64,000 bases of DNA from Saprospiraceae bacterium (GTDB taxonomy: Bacteria; Bacteroidota; Bacteroidia; Chitinophagales; Saprospiraceae): NCBI GenBank assembly GCA_028284395.1, contig JANQRV010000481.1, positions 1-64,000 of the forward strand. Direction: 5' to 3'. Below the pieces are notes generated by a model. It did not search any database. It had not been told where the DNA came from and was given only the letters and a program-made list of their open reading frames with translations. This document shows positions 35,134-43,572 of this stretch, in pieces. The position numbers and the translations under genes were made by a program. Each line of letters begins with the position of its first letter. The first letter of the stretch is position 1.

Positions 35134-36450
35134 CTAACCAGCCACATTTTCGGATAAATATTCCTTGATCCAATCGTAGGTGACCGATTTGGGCCTTTCC
35201 AGCGGCATCCCAAGGGCTCGGGACCAACACATCGCGGCTAAAACCCCAAGGGCTCTAGATACTCCGAATAGGACCGTATAGTAACTATATTCTTTCAGAC
35301 CATAATGCACCAATAGTGCACCTGAATGAGCATCGACATTGGGCCATGGGTTTTTGACTTTACCCAAACCCTTTAAGATGGGAGGAACCACTTCAAAAAC
35401 CTGCCAGACCACCTTGACGATGTCGTCGTCTTTAATGTATTCTTCGGCAAAGGTTTTTTGGGCAACAAATCTGGGGTCGGGACGGCGAAGGACAGCGTGA
35501 CCATAGCCGGGGATTACTTGTCCTGCTGCCAGAGTGCTATTGACGTAATCGGCGATTTGGTCATTGGTCGGTTTGGTGGTTCCTAGTGCGTCTAACATCT
35601 TGAAAATCCATTTGATAACCTCTTGGTTCGCCAGCCCATGTAGTGGCCCAGCTAGGGCATTCATTCCTGCAGCGAGAGAAAAGTATGCATCACTTAAAGT
35701 CGAACCTACCAGGTGCGTGGTATGTGCCGACGCATTGCCACCTTCGTGATCGGCATGAATGGTTAAATAAATTCGCATTAAGCTTTTAAAATCTTCACCT
35801 GAAATTCCCAAAAGATGAGCAAAATTCCCCGCCCAGTCCAAAGAGATATCCGGGGCAATATGTTCGCCGTTGTGGTAAGTGCGTCGATAGATATAAGCCG
35901 CCACTCTAGGCAGACGTGCGATGAGGTTCATGGTGTCCTCATAAGTTGGATCCCAATAATCTGTCTTCTTCATTCCCTCCGCATATCTCCTTGCAAAACA
36001 GCTTTCTGTTTGTAATGAAATGATAGCGGCAGAAAGTTGTGTCATTGGGTGGGTATCTACCGGAAGACTATCCAGGAGATCAAAAGTATGTTGCGGGACA
36101 TTACTGCGATGCGTCCATTGATCCGTGAGCCAATCTACTTCTTCTGGCGTGGGAATCTCTCCCACTAACATAAGCCAGAATAAACCTTCTGGTCGGGGTT
36201 CTTTTCCATCGGGGCCTTTGGGAAGTAATTCTTTTAGTTCTGGGATAGAGTAACCTCTAAAACGGATCCCATCGATTGGATCTAATTGTGACGTTTCCCA
36301 CACCATCATTTTGATACCCCTCGCGCCACCAAATACTTGTCGCAATGTGACTTCGTCTACTTTTCTGTTTCCGTGTTCTTTTAATAATGCCCTCATCTCT
36401 GCTTTGAGAGCACTGGATTTCTCAAAAAATTTCTGTTTTAATGGATCCAT
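35134..36450 (-). CDS. Citrate synthase, eukaryotic (mitochondrial)-type
   Basis: 438 residues. Catalytic residues are His235 (HADHEGGN), His318 (PGYGHAVLR) and Asp373 (NVDAHSGALL), so it should condense acetyl-CoA and oxaloacetate for the TCA cycle. The motifs HADHEGGNASAHT, GPLHGLANQEV and NVDAHSG are those of the mitochondrial-type subfamily, not the hexameric type of most Gram-negatives. A few Bacteroidota are known to have this form. The start at 36450 gives an N-terminus without a targeting or signal peptide. It lies alone between gcvH and an exported protein gene. Confidence 0.92.
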   Translation of the reverse strand: MDPLKQKFFEKSSALKAEMRALLKEHGNRKVDEVTLRQVFGGARGIKMMVWETSQLDPIDGIRFRGYSIPELKELLPKGPDGKEPRPEGLFWLMLVGEIPTPEEVDWLTDQWTHRSNVPQHTFDLLDSLPVDTHPMTQLSAAIISLQTESCFARRYAEGMKKTDYWDPTYEDTMNLIARLPRVAAYIYRRTYHNGEHIAPDISLDWAGNFAHLLGISGEDFKSLMRIYLTIHADHEGGNASAHTTHLVGSTLSDAYFSLAAGMNALAGPLHGLANQEVIKWIFKMLDALGTTKPTNDQIADYVNSTLAAGQVIPGYGHAVLRRPDPRFVAQKTFAEEYIKDDDIVKVVWQVFEVVPPILKGLGKVKNPWPNVDAHSGALLVHYGLKEYSYYTVLFGVSRALGVLAAMCWSRALGMPLERPKSVTYDWIKEYLSENVAG

Positions 36451-36520
36451 CTGTTGTGGAAGTGAATTTTAGTTATTGAAAAGCTTTACTATTAAGACAT
36501 CTTTGAGGAAAGCTTTGTTC

Positions 36521-36943
36521 TTAATAAATTTCTGAAAATTGCCGGAGAATCTGATCGTTGTACGCATTTCCCGCTTTTTTAAGAGTTGCGTAAAGTTCCT
36601 TCTCCTTTAGAGCTCTTTCTTTTAGGAATTGTAAGTGTAGCTTAGTTTGGTCTTTGTCTAATATGCGAAAGAGAGCCCCATCCGTGACTTTCCGAATGGC
36701 TTTTCTTTTTTCAAGGTACAACGTTGGATTGCTGTTTTGTAGCGAGCTTATTTCCTCTAAATTTGCAAGGTACTCGGTATGGATATTCTTAAGCTTTTTG
36801 ACTTGATCTTTGTCCAATTTATATTTGGCGGTTACCATTCTTACCGCTTTCTTTGCGCTTTTATCGAATATCTTTTCTTGGCCAAAAATCGAAACTGTTG
36901 TTAAGAGGGTGCAAGCAATCAACAAAAATACCATCCTATTCAT
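36521..36943 (-). CDS. Small exported helical protein, unknown
   Basis: 140 residues with a signal peptide (MNRMVFLLIACTLLTTVSIFGQ). The mature part is charged, Lys-rich and almost all helical (KKAVRMVTAKYKLDKDQVKKL; RKAIRKVTDGALFRILDKDQ), without Cys. It recalls small periplasmic helical proteins such as the Spy type in general character only. No homology can be claimed. Confidence 0.6.
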   Translation of the reverse strand: MNRMVFLLIACTLLTTVSIFGQEKIFDKSAKKAVRMVTAKYKLDKDQVKKLKNIHTEYLANLEEISSLQNSNPTLYLEKRKAIRKVTDGALFRILDKDQTKLHLQFLKERALKEKELYATLKKAGNAYNDQILRQFSEIY

Positions 36944-37070
36944 AAGCGATACAGGTTTACTTTTGATGCTAAATTACGATTTTTATAATGGAAAAAAAGT
37001 CGGTGAAGATGACCACAGATAAATTCGATAAATTTGTCTTTTTTTGAAAATCTTTCAAGCGATAATTTGA

Positions 37071-38966
37071 ATGAGCGAATTTATAAAACACGAGTGTGGC
37101 GTGGCTTTGGTGAGACTGTTGAAACCTATGAGCTATTTCTACGAAAAGTATGGCGATAGCTTATACGGCCTGGAGAAGATCCGACTCTTGATGCAGAAAC
37201 AAAGGAATAGAGGGCAAGATGGTGCTGGTATTGCAACGATCAAAATAAATCCGAACCCAGGAAAGCCGTATATTGATCGAGCTAGAAATAATACTAGCGG
37301 ATACCTCGAAAAATTGTTTAAAGATGTTTACAGCAATTTTGAGAACCTTACCACCGAACAGCTGACTAACCCCGACTGGTTAAAAGAACATGTTCCATTT
37401 GCCGGAGAGTTACTATTGGGGCATTTGCGGTATGGAACCCACGGTTCAAACAGCATTAGTACCTGTCATCCATTGCATCGATCAAACAATTGGATCACTA
37501 GAAATTTGATTCTGGCCGGCAACTTTAATCTCACCAATATGCCGGAGCTTTTTGACGAACTGGTCGATCTGGGACAGTACCCCAGAGAAAAGTCGGATAC
37601 CGTTACGATTCTTGAAAAGATCGGACACTTTCTCGACGATGAGGTACAGCGATTGCACACCTGGTTTAAGCCGGACGGTTACTCGAATATTGAAATTAAT
37701 GAGCTGATTTTTAAAAATCTAGATATTCAGCGCCTACTGAAACGAGCTAGTAAAAAATTTGATGGAGGCTACGTCATCGCAGGCATGATTGGGCATGGCG
37801 ATGCTTTCATCATCAGGGATCCAAATGGAATTCGCCCGGCATTTTACTACCAGGATGAAGAGGTTGTTGTAGCTGCTTCAGAACGCCCGGCAATTCAGAC
37901 AACGCTCGATGTAAACATCAGTCGTATTAAAGAACTAGATCCAGGACATGCTTTGATCGTTAAATACGATGGAAACGTTTCCGTTCAACCTTTCATCACT
38001 TCTCAAAAGGTAAGACCTTGTTCCTTTGAACGAATCTATTTCTCCAGAGGGACTGACCGAGACATTTACCTGGAGCGAAAGAAACTGGGAGAACAATTGG
38101 TGAAGCCTGTTTTAGAAGCCGTAAACCATGATTTTAAGCATACTGTTTTTTCATTTGTTCCAAATACAGCCGAATCAGCATTTTTGGGTTTGATTAAAGG
38201 ACTGGAGAGGGAACTTAATGTGGTGAAGAAAGAGAAAATACTGGAACTTGGTTCGGATTTGAACGCCAAAAAATTGAAGAAGATCCTATCCCTGACACCA
38301 AGGGTAGAAAAGATCGTGGTAAAAGATGCCAAACTGCGTACCTTCATCGCTGATACGGACCATCGCCATGATTTGGTCTCGCATGTGTATGACGTAACCT
38401 ATGGCATTGTCCAAAACGATAGAGATTACCTAGTATTATTGGACGATTCTATTGTTCGTGGCACAACTCTTAAAAACAGCATACTGCAAATTGTATCCCG
38501 TCTTCGACCCAAAAAGATCGTTATCGTCTCTTCGGCACCCCAAATTAGATACCCTGATTGTTATGGCATCGATATGTCAAGGATGAAAGAGTTTGTGGCA
38601 TTTCGAGCTCTAGTGGCATTACTCCAAGAAAATGACAAAGGGCACTTGATACAAGAAACTTACAACCGCTGCAAAGAACAAGAAAACTTGCCAATCGATC
38701 AGGTGACTAATGAGGTTATCTCTTTGTATGATCAATTTTCTTACCAGGAAGTTTCTAAAAAGATCAGCGATATCATTCGTCCAGCAAGTATTTCCATCGA
38801 TGTGGAGGTAATTTATCAAACCATTGAGGGTTTACACGAAGCCATTACAGAACACAATGGAGATTGGTACTTTTCGGGTAAGTACCCGACACCAGGGGGG
38901 AATCGAGTGGCAAATCGCGCCTTTATGAACTTTGTAGAAAATAAGAATGTGAGGGCATACAATTAA
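37071..38966 (+). CDS. Large amidophosphoribosyltransferase-like class II glutamine amidotransferase
   Basis: 631 residues, about 130-150 longer than classical PurF. The N-terminal glutaminase has its nucleophile at Cys9 (HECGVALV), so an 8-residue propeptide must be removed, as in B. subtilis PurF. GHLRYGTHG and the glutamine pocket are present. The PRPP-binding loop VLLDDSIVRGTTLKN is intact. Bacteroidota commonly carry such a long paralogue; whether this one does the first step of purine synthesis or a related reaction is unclear, so no symbol is given. A minus-strand hairpin/T-tract overlaps its stop codon. Confidence 0.85.
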   Translation: MSEFIKHECGVALVRLLKPMSYFYEKYGDSLYGLEKIRLLMQKQRNRGQDGAGIATIKINPNPGKPYIDRARNNTSGYLEKLFKDVYSNFENLTTEQLTNPDWLKEHVPFAGELLLGHLRYGTHGSNSISTCHPLHRSNNWITRNLILAGNFNLTNMPELFDELVDLGQYPREKSDTVTILEKIGHFLDDEVQRLHTWFKPDGYSNIEINELIFKNLDIQRLLKRASKKFDGGYVIAGMIGHGDAFIIRDPNGIRPAFYYQDEEVVVAASERPAIQTTLDVNISRIKELDPGHALIVKYDGNVSVQPFITSQKVRPCSFERIYFSRGTDRDIYLERKKLGEQLVKPVLEAVNHDFKHTVFSFVPNTAESAFLGLIKGLERELNVVKKEKILELGSDLNAKKLKKILSLTPRVEKIVVKDAKLRTFIADTDHRHDLVSHVYDVTYGIVQNDRDYLVLLDDSIVRGTTLKNSILQIVSRLRPKKIVIVSSAPQIRYPDCYGIDMSRMKEFVAFRALVALLQENDKGHLIQETYNRCKEQENLPIDQVTNEVISLYDQFSYQEVSKKISDIIRPASISIDVEVIYQTIEGLHEAITEHNGDWYFSGKYPTPGGNRVANRAFMNFVENKNVRAYN

Positions 38967-39050
38967 AAAAAAATGAGGCAGCGCTATCGCACTACCTCAG
39001 CCCTAACCAAATAAAACCAAATTATAATTCTGTATATCTTTTTAATGTCT
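38965..39050 (-). ncRNA. Candidate ~85-nt small RNA (minus strand)
   Basis: A promoter (TTG at 39087-39085, TATATTTG at 39064-39057, 20 bases between) would start a transcript near 39050. It would end at an intrinsic terminator: an 11-bp stem at 38974-38999 with a 4-base loop, followed by nine T on the minus strand (38973-38965). The stem has two G·U pairs on the minus strand but two C-A mismatches on the plus strand, so the minus strand is the functional RNA. No minus-strand gene is upstream, and no ORF is present. No known RNA family is recognised. Confidence 0.5.
38974..38999 (-). terminator. Intrinsic terminator on minus strand
   Basis: Stem arms 38974-38984 and 38989-38999, loop 38985-38988, with nine consecutive A on the plus strand at 38965-38973, which is a T-run on the minus strand. 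No minus-strand protein gene lies upstream. On the plus strand it has no T-run, so it is a poor terminator for the purF-like gene. Confidence 0.65.
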
Positions 39051-39056
39051 GTAGTA

Positions 39057-39087
39057 CAAATATAAAAAGTAATTGTAAATTTTACAA
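39057..39087 (-). promoter_or_regulatory. Promoter for candidate small RNA
   Basis: Minus-strand TTG (39087-39085) and TATATTTG (39064-39057) with 20 bases between fit the phylum promoter pattern, the same spacing as the rpmH promoter. It points away from the M28 gene and toward the terminator. Confidence 0.55.
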
Positions 39088-39091
39088 TTAC
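39069..39091. promoter_or_regulatory. Perfect 11-bp palindrome over the -33 box (operator candidate)
   Basis: GTAATTGTAAA and TTTACAATTAC are exact inverted repeats around a single central T. It covers the -33 box of the small-RNA promoter, a position suited to control by a dimeric regulator. The regulator is unknown. Confidence 0.55.
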
Positions 39092-39220
39092 AAGAATAGA
39101 ATTTTTTCAAAGGAGAATTTTTCTTTTTCGTAAAGAAACGCTGTGTTTGTTGAAAAATAAGGGAATTCGGTGGTTTTAAACACGGCCTAAAAGTTGCAAA
39201 AAATCAGACTTTTTTTGTCA

Positions 39221-39246
39221 ATTCCGGAATAATTTGGCATTCCGGA
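39221..39246. repeat. Paired ATTCCGGA elements upstream of M28 peptidase
   Basis: TCCGGAAT (39223-39230) and ATTCCGGA (39239-39246) form an 8-bp inverted repeat with an 8-base spacer; the first copy, ATTCCGGAAT, is itself palindromic. They lie 41-66 bases before the peptidase ATG, suitable for an operator. Confidence 0.45.
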
Positions 39247-39286
39247 GTAGATTATTTAACTATACGTTTTTGAATAAAGGACCTTC

Positions 39287-40684
39287 ATGAAAAAGATCAT
39301 TAGCTTTCTCCTTTTCTCTTTTTCGGTCTCGTTTTTTATCCATGCACAGAATCAAGATTTAGCTGAAGAGGCCTTTTACGTTAGGGAAATCTATAATACA
39401 GCTCTCACTCAAGGACAATGCCACCAGTGGTTGGAACATCTAACAACCAACATAGGGGGGCGACTAAGTGGTTCGCCGCAGTCCATAGCTGCCATTGAAT
39501 ACACTCGTCAGATGTTGGATACTTTGCTGTTGGACAAGGTCTATCTCCAGGAATGCAAGGTACCACATTGGGTTCGAGGAGAGCCTGAGCAGGTAAAGAT
39601 CGTAAGCTCTCAAAAGTTGGGTTCGGTTGATTTGCACGCTCTTGCTCTTGGTAACTCCATAGGCACCGGAGCAATGGGAATTACCGCAGAGGTAATAGAG
39701 GTAAAATCTTTGGAGGAATTAGAACAACTGGGACAAGACCAAATAGAGGGCAAGATCGTTTTTTTCAATCGTCCGTTCGATCCGACTCAAATCAATACCT
39801 TTGCCGGTTATGGCGGTGCAGTGGATCAACGGGCTTTTGGCGCCTCTCGAGCCTCGAATTATGGCGCCGTTGGATGCCTGGTAAGATCCGTTACTCCTTC
39901 TTTAGACTATTTTCCTCATACGGGAGGAATGAGCTATGAAACAGGCAGTATCCAAATCCCTTCCATCGCTATCAGTACGAAGGATGCTGCTTTGTTAAGT
40001 AGCCTGTTGAAAGAGGAACCGATTCGCGTTTACATGCGAAATACCAGCCAGATGCTTGATGACAAGACATCTTATAATGTCATTGGTGAGATCATGGGGA
40101 CCGAAAAACCCGAGGAAATAATCTTGGTAGGAGGACACCTGGATTCCTGGGACGTTGGACAAGGGGCACATGATGACGGAGCTGGTTGCGTGCAGGCCAT
40201 GGATGTCTTGCAAATCTTTAAGAGGTTGAATTATCAACCTAAGCGGACCATCCGCTGTGTCTTATTCATGAATGAAGAGAATGGGCTTAGAGGAGCTCGT
40301 GCCTACTGGCAAGCCTCTAAGGAGTCTGGTACTCTTCATTTGGCAGCAATTGAATCCGATCGGGGTGGGTTTACCCCTCGGGGTTTTAGTTGTGATGGCG
40401 ACCCTTCTACTTTTAACGAAAAGTTTAAAAAAGTGACTAGATGGCTCCCACTCTTAGAACCCTACGGTATAGGCCTCAAAAAAGGAGGTTCAGGAGCAGA
40501 TATTTCAGGATTGAAGAACCCTGATGGTCTTCTTTTTGGCCTGCTACCTGATTCGCAGCGTTATTTTGATGTCCACCATGCTGCCAATGATACCTTCGAC
40601 AAAGTGAATAAACGGGAATTGGAACTGGGGGCAGCCGCCATGGCAAGCCTGGTTTACCTTCTTGACAAATATGGATTAGATTAA
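39287..40684 (+). CDS. Exported M28-family peptidase with PA-like insert
   Basis: 465 residues with a signal peptide (to FFIHAQ, about residue 21). A PA-like domain (about 110-255) precedes the zinc peptidase domain: GGHLDSWDVGQGAHDDGAG gives the His and bridging Asp ligands, NEENGLRGA the catalytic and metal Glu, ESDRGG an Asp, and DVHHAANDTFD the last His. This is the M28 set, so an aminopeptidase or carboxypeptidase acting in the periplasm or outside is expected. It would help use peptides freed by proteases such as the one at 23313-26030. hpt follows 30 bases later. Confidence 0.9.
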   Translation: MKKIISFLLFSFSVSFFIHAQNQDLAEEAFYVREIYNTALTQGQCHQWLEHLTTNIGGRLSGSPQSIAAIEYTRQMLDTLLLDKVYLQECKVPHWVRGEPEQVKIVSSQKLGSVDLHALALGNSIGTGAMGITAEVIEVKSLEELEQLGQDQIEGKIVFFNRPFDPTQINTFAGYGGAVDQRAFGASRASNYGAVGCLVRSVTPSLDYFPHTGGMSYETGSIQIPSIAISTKDAALLSSLLKEEPIRVYMRNTSQMLDDKTSYNVIGEIMGTEKPEEIILVGGHLDSWDVGQGAHDDGAGCVQAMDVLQIFKRLNYQPKRTIRCVLFMNEENGLRGARAYWQASKESGTLHLAAIESDRGGFTPRGFSCDGDPSTFNEKFKKVTRWLPLLEPYGIGLKKGGSGADISGLKNPDGLLFGLLPDSQRYFDVHHAANDTFDKVNKRELELGAAAMASLVYLLDKYGLD

Positions 40685-40714
40685 TTTTTTAACGTCACAG
40701 CATCAACACTAGGA

Positions 40715-41254
40715 ATGAGCGAAAGAATCAAAGTCAACGACCTCTATTTTGAAAAATTTATTACTCAGGAACAAATCGATGAGAGGGTGGCGGCCATCGG
40801 GACAGAAATAACCGATAAATACCAGGGGGAATGTCCGGTTATGTTAGGAATTTTAAACGGTGTTTATGTGTTCATGGCCGATCTGTCAAGAGCTTGTGAC
40901 CTGGAAACAGAGATTTCATTTATGAAACTTTCCTCGTATAGAGGTACGTCGTCTACCGGTAAGGTAGAAACGCTATTGGGAGTTAATACGGTGCTCAAAG
41001 ATAAACCAGTAATCATTGTAGAAGATATTGTGGATTCCGGTAAAACGATGAACTTCTTGATTCCCGAACTAAAAAAACTAGAGCCGAAGTCCATTGAATT
41101 GGTTTCATTGCTGGTCAAACGGGAAGCCATGGAGTTCCCAATTCAGGTAGATTACGTGGGATTTGAGATCCCTACTAAGTTCGTTGTAGGTTATGGATTG
41201 GATTACGACGGAAAAGGGCGTAACCTGAGATCCATTTATCAACTGGTTGGATGA
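40715..41254 (+). CDS. hpt: Hypoxanthine phosphoribosyltransferase
   Basis: 179 residues, normal length. The PRPP-binding motif is VIIVEDIVDSGKTMNFL, the first loop LGILNGVYVFMADL, and the C-terminal FVVGYGLDYDGKGRNL binds the purine. It salvages hypoxanthine and guanine to IMP and GMP. Encoded on the same strand, 30 bases after the peptidase gene. Confidence 0.94.
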   Translation: MSERIKVNDLYFEKFITQEQIDERVAAIGTEITDKYQGECPVMLGILNGVYVFMADLSRACDLETEISFMKLSSYRGTSSTGKVETLLGVNTVLKDKPVIIVEDIVDSGKTMNFLIPELKKLEPKSIELVSLLVKREAMEFPIQVDYVGFEIPTKFVVGYGLDYDGKGRNLRSIYQLVG

Positions 41255-41259
41255 TCGTG

Positions 41260-41267
41260 TATTTTTG
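41260..41267 (+). promoter_or_regulatory. Candidate -7 element (TATTTTTG) for the inositol-phosphatase-like gene
   Basis: A perfect TAnnTTTG match lies just after the hpt stop and 33 bases before the next ATG. A TTTA at 41235-41238 inside hpt could act as a weak -33 box. Tentative. Confidence 0.4.
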
Positions 41268-41300
41268 ATAGCAAACAGTACATAAAAAATTCTCGCAACG

Positions 41301-42095
41301 ATGAATTATCAGAACATTTGTAGGAAGGCCCGAAAAGTAGTTGAAGAAGCAGCTCTCTTCATAAAGTCTGAGGTCGGCAGAGTTGAAAATGATCAAATTG
41401 AAGATAAGGCCCACAACAGCTTGGTAAGTTACGTGGATAAGCATGCCGAAGATATTCTGGTAAGGGGATTAGGTGCTATCGTGCCTGAAGCTACTTTTTT
41501 AACGGAAGAAGATACAATCGAAAATAAAATCAGCGAATTGGTTTGGATCATCGATCCACTTGACGGGACCTCCAATTTCTTACACCAAATTCCAGTTTTT
41601 TCGGTCAGTGTTGCCCTGCAGCATCACGACGAAATCGTTGTTGGTCTGGTACTTGAAGTCAACAAGAATGAATGCTTTTACGCCTGGAAAGGAGGAGGAG
41701 CATTTCTAAATGAACATCCGATCCACGTCTCGGATGTACAGACATTATCGGGCGCACTTGTAGCAACTGGTTACCCGAGCCGCAATTTTGATTTATTGGA
41801 TCCTTATTTTGTGGCACTAAAGAAATTGATGTTTTCTACACGAGGAATGCGTCGGCTTGGTTCTGCTGCCGTTGATTTGGTTTATGTGGCTTGCGGTAGA
41901 TTTAGCGGCTATTTTGAATACGGATTGAGCGCCTGGGATGTTGCTGCAGGAATTATCATAGTCAAAGAAGCAGGGGGAGAGGTTGCCGACTTTAAAGGTG
42001 GGAACAACTATCTTTTTGGAGGAGAAATGGTTGCATCTAATGGGAGGATCCACAAGGACTTTTTAGCCGTTCTGACCCCCGCTTTCCATGCGTAA
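41301..42095 (+). CDS. Inositol monophosphatase-family enzyme
   Basis: 264 residues. The three signature blocks are present: LTEEDT (first metal Glu), IDPLDGTSNFLHQIPVFSVS (second metal motif and phosphate loop), and GLSAWDVAAGIIIVKEAGG (third Asp). It should be an Mg-dependent phosphatase; family members act on inositol phosphate, histidinol phosphate, fructose bisphosphate or PAP, and the sequence does not decide which. Own candidate promoter just upstream. Confidence 0.9.
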   Translation: MNYQNICRKARKVVEEAALFIKSEVGRVENDQIEDKAHNSLVSYVDKHAEDILVRGLGAIVPEATFLTEEDTIENKISELVWIIDPLDGTSNFLHQIPVFSVSVALQHHDEIVVGLVLEVNKNECFYAWKGGGAFLNEHPIHVSDVQTLSGALVATGYPSRNFDLLDPYFVALKKLMFSTRGMRRLGSAAVDLVYVACGRFSGYFEYGLSAWDVAAGIIIVKEAGGEVADFKGGNNYLFGGEMVASNGRIHKDFLAVLTPAFHA

Positions 42096-42250
42096 TATTG
42101 CATGCACAAACAAACCACATTAAAACCTGTTTAGAAAAACAGTAATAAAGGTAGGCAGATTATAGACGTCTGTCTAGTGTTGACAGAGATTGATCGAACA
42201 AAATCTTTGTTTACAGTAGTCATCTCTATTTTTAGAAAAACAATAGAGGC

Positions 42251-43492
42251 ATGAATCTCCAGGAGAATGTAAATTATGCGCTTCGTACTGTCCGGTCCAA
42301 TTGGCTTCGAGCTATCCTGACCTTAATTATTATTGCATTGGGAATTATGGCGTTAGTAGGAATTCTAACTGCTATTGATAGTGCGATTTATTCTCTTAAT
42401 GATAATTTTGCAACACTCGGGGTAAATTCTTTTGATATTGACCCCAAAGGTGATGGCGTACACGGAAATCGCAAAGGAAGAAGAGAAAAACGCGGGGATC
42501 CCATTACCTTCAAACAGGCAATCGCTTTCAAAGAGCGATACGATTTTCCTGCCAAGACCTCAATTTCTCTCCGTTGTACCGGCACCGCTACCATAAAATA
42601 TGGCGATAAAGAGACCAACCCTAATGTTTGGATGTTTGGTGTCAATGAACATTACATCGATGCCAGAAGTTATGAATTGGAATTGGGACGGAATTTTACC
42701 CAAAAAGAAGCAGAGTTTGGTGGTTATAAAACACTGATTGGCCATGAAATTGTGAATTTGTTGTTCGACAAAGATCCTGCGAAAGCCCTCGATCAATACA
42801 TTTATGCTGGTAACATTAAACTGAAAGTGATTGGTGTTTTGAAAAAGCGTGGCTCTGGTATGGGAGGACAAGGAGACGACAGACGTATACTCATCCCCGT
42901 GCAGACAGGAAAGAGATACTATGGAACTCAGAACACTGACTACAATCTTTTTGTCACAGTTACCGAAGGAGGGATGGTTGACTATGGTATTGAGAAAGCC
43001 ATTGCTACCTTTCGAAAGGTTAGGGGATTGAGAACAACGCAATCAAATGATTTTGAGATCACAAAAAGTGATAATCTCATCGATATGATCCGTGAAAATA
43101 CACTCTATTTTCGGTTAGCTGCTATCGGAATCGGTATGATCACGCTGCTGGGAGCAGCGATTGGTTTGATGAATATCATGTTAGTTTCAGTGACGGAGCG
43201 CACCCGGGAGATCGGCATCAGTAAAGCTATTGGTGCAACCCGGCAAAATATCATGATTCAGTTCTTGACCGAGGCAGTGGTTATTAGCTTGTTGGGAGGT
43301 TTTCTCGGTATTATCCTCGGAGTACTTATGGGAAATGTGGTAACTTACTTGATGGGAGGCAGTTTCCTAGTCCCTTGGTTATGGATTACCATTGCCGTGG
43401 TTACTTGTACCTTCGTAGGACTGATATCTGGTTTATACCCTGCCTTAAAGGCAGCACGCTTAGATCCAATCGAATCTCTCCGGTACGAATAA
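42251..43492 (+). CDS. MacB/FtsX-type ABC transporter permease
   Basis: 413 residues. The N-terminal helix ([18 protein letters not shown]) is followed by a MacB-like periplasmic core domain (about 45-280) and three C-terminal helices with the FtsX-domain motif [21 protein letters not shown] and a final [10 protein letters not shown]. It moves substrates out or acts mechanically, powered by a partner ATPase that is not adjacent. The neighbouring polysaccharide genes do not prove a link. Confidence 0.9.
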   Translation: MNLQENVNYALRTVRSNWLRAILTLIIIALGIMALVGILTAIDSAIYSLNDNFATLGVNSFDIDPKGDGVHGNRKGRREKRGDPITFKQAIAFKERYDFPAKTSISLRCTGTATIKYGDKETNPNVWMFGVNEHYIDARSYELELGRNFTQKEAEFGGYKTLIGHEIVNLLFDKDPAKALDQYIYAGNIKLKVIGVLKKRGSGMGGQGDDRRILIPVQTGKRYYGTQNTDYNLFVTVTEGGMVDYGIEKAIATFRKVRGLRTTQSNDFEITKSDNLIDMIRENTLYFRLAAIGIGMITLLGAAIGLMNIMLVSVTERTREIGISKAIGATRQNIMIQFLTEAVVISLLGGFLGIILGVLMGNVVTYLMGGSFLVPWLWITIAVVTCTFVGLISGLYPALKAARLDPIESLRYE

Positions 43493-43532
43493 TGAGGTAC
43501 GGTTTCATTTTGAATCTTTGATTTGAAAGCCT

Positions 43533-43572
43533 AAATTCCCCGTTCATAAACCGTTGTATGAACAGGGAATTT
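43533..43572 (+). promoter_or_regulatory. 15-bp hairpin enclosing the flippase start codon
   Basis: Arms 43533-43547 and 43558-43572 pair at 14 of 15 positions (one C-A mismatch, 43541/43564) around a 10-base loop. The ATG of the flippase gene (43558-43560) is the start of the right arm, so the folded mRNA would hide it. It could also be an end-of-transcript hairpin for the permease gene, but no T-run follows. Confidence 0.55.

Larger units (their letters stand above)
38967..39286. other. Intergenic region, purF-like gene to M28 peptidase
   Basis: 320 bases with no ORF. From left to right it holds the candidate small RNA, its promoter overlapped by a 23-base palindrome, an AT-rich stretch, and two ATTCCGGA-type elements 20-60 bases before the peptidase start. 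Described in separate entries. Confidence 0.6.

Noticed and set aside
42127-42176. Small hairpins (CTGTTT/AAACAG and TAGAC/GTCTA) before the ABC permease gene
   Set aside because: Stems of only 5-6 bp in AT-rich DNA are expected by chance; no T-run follows.
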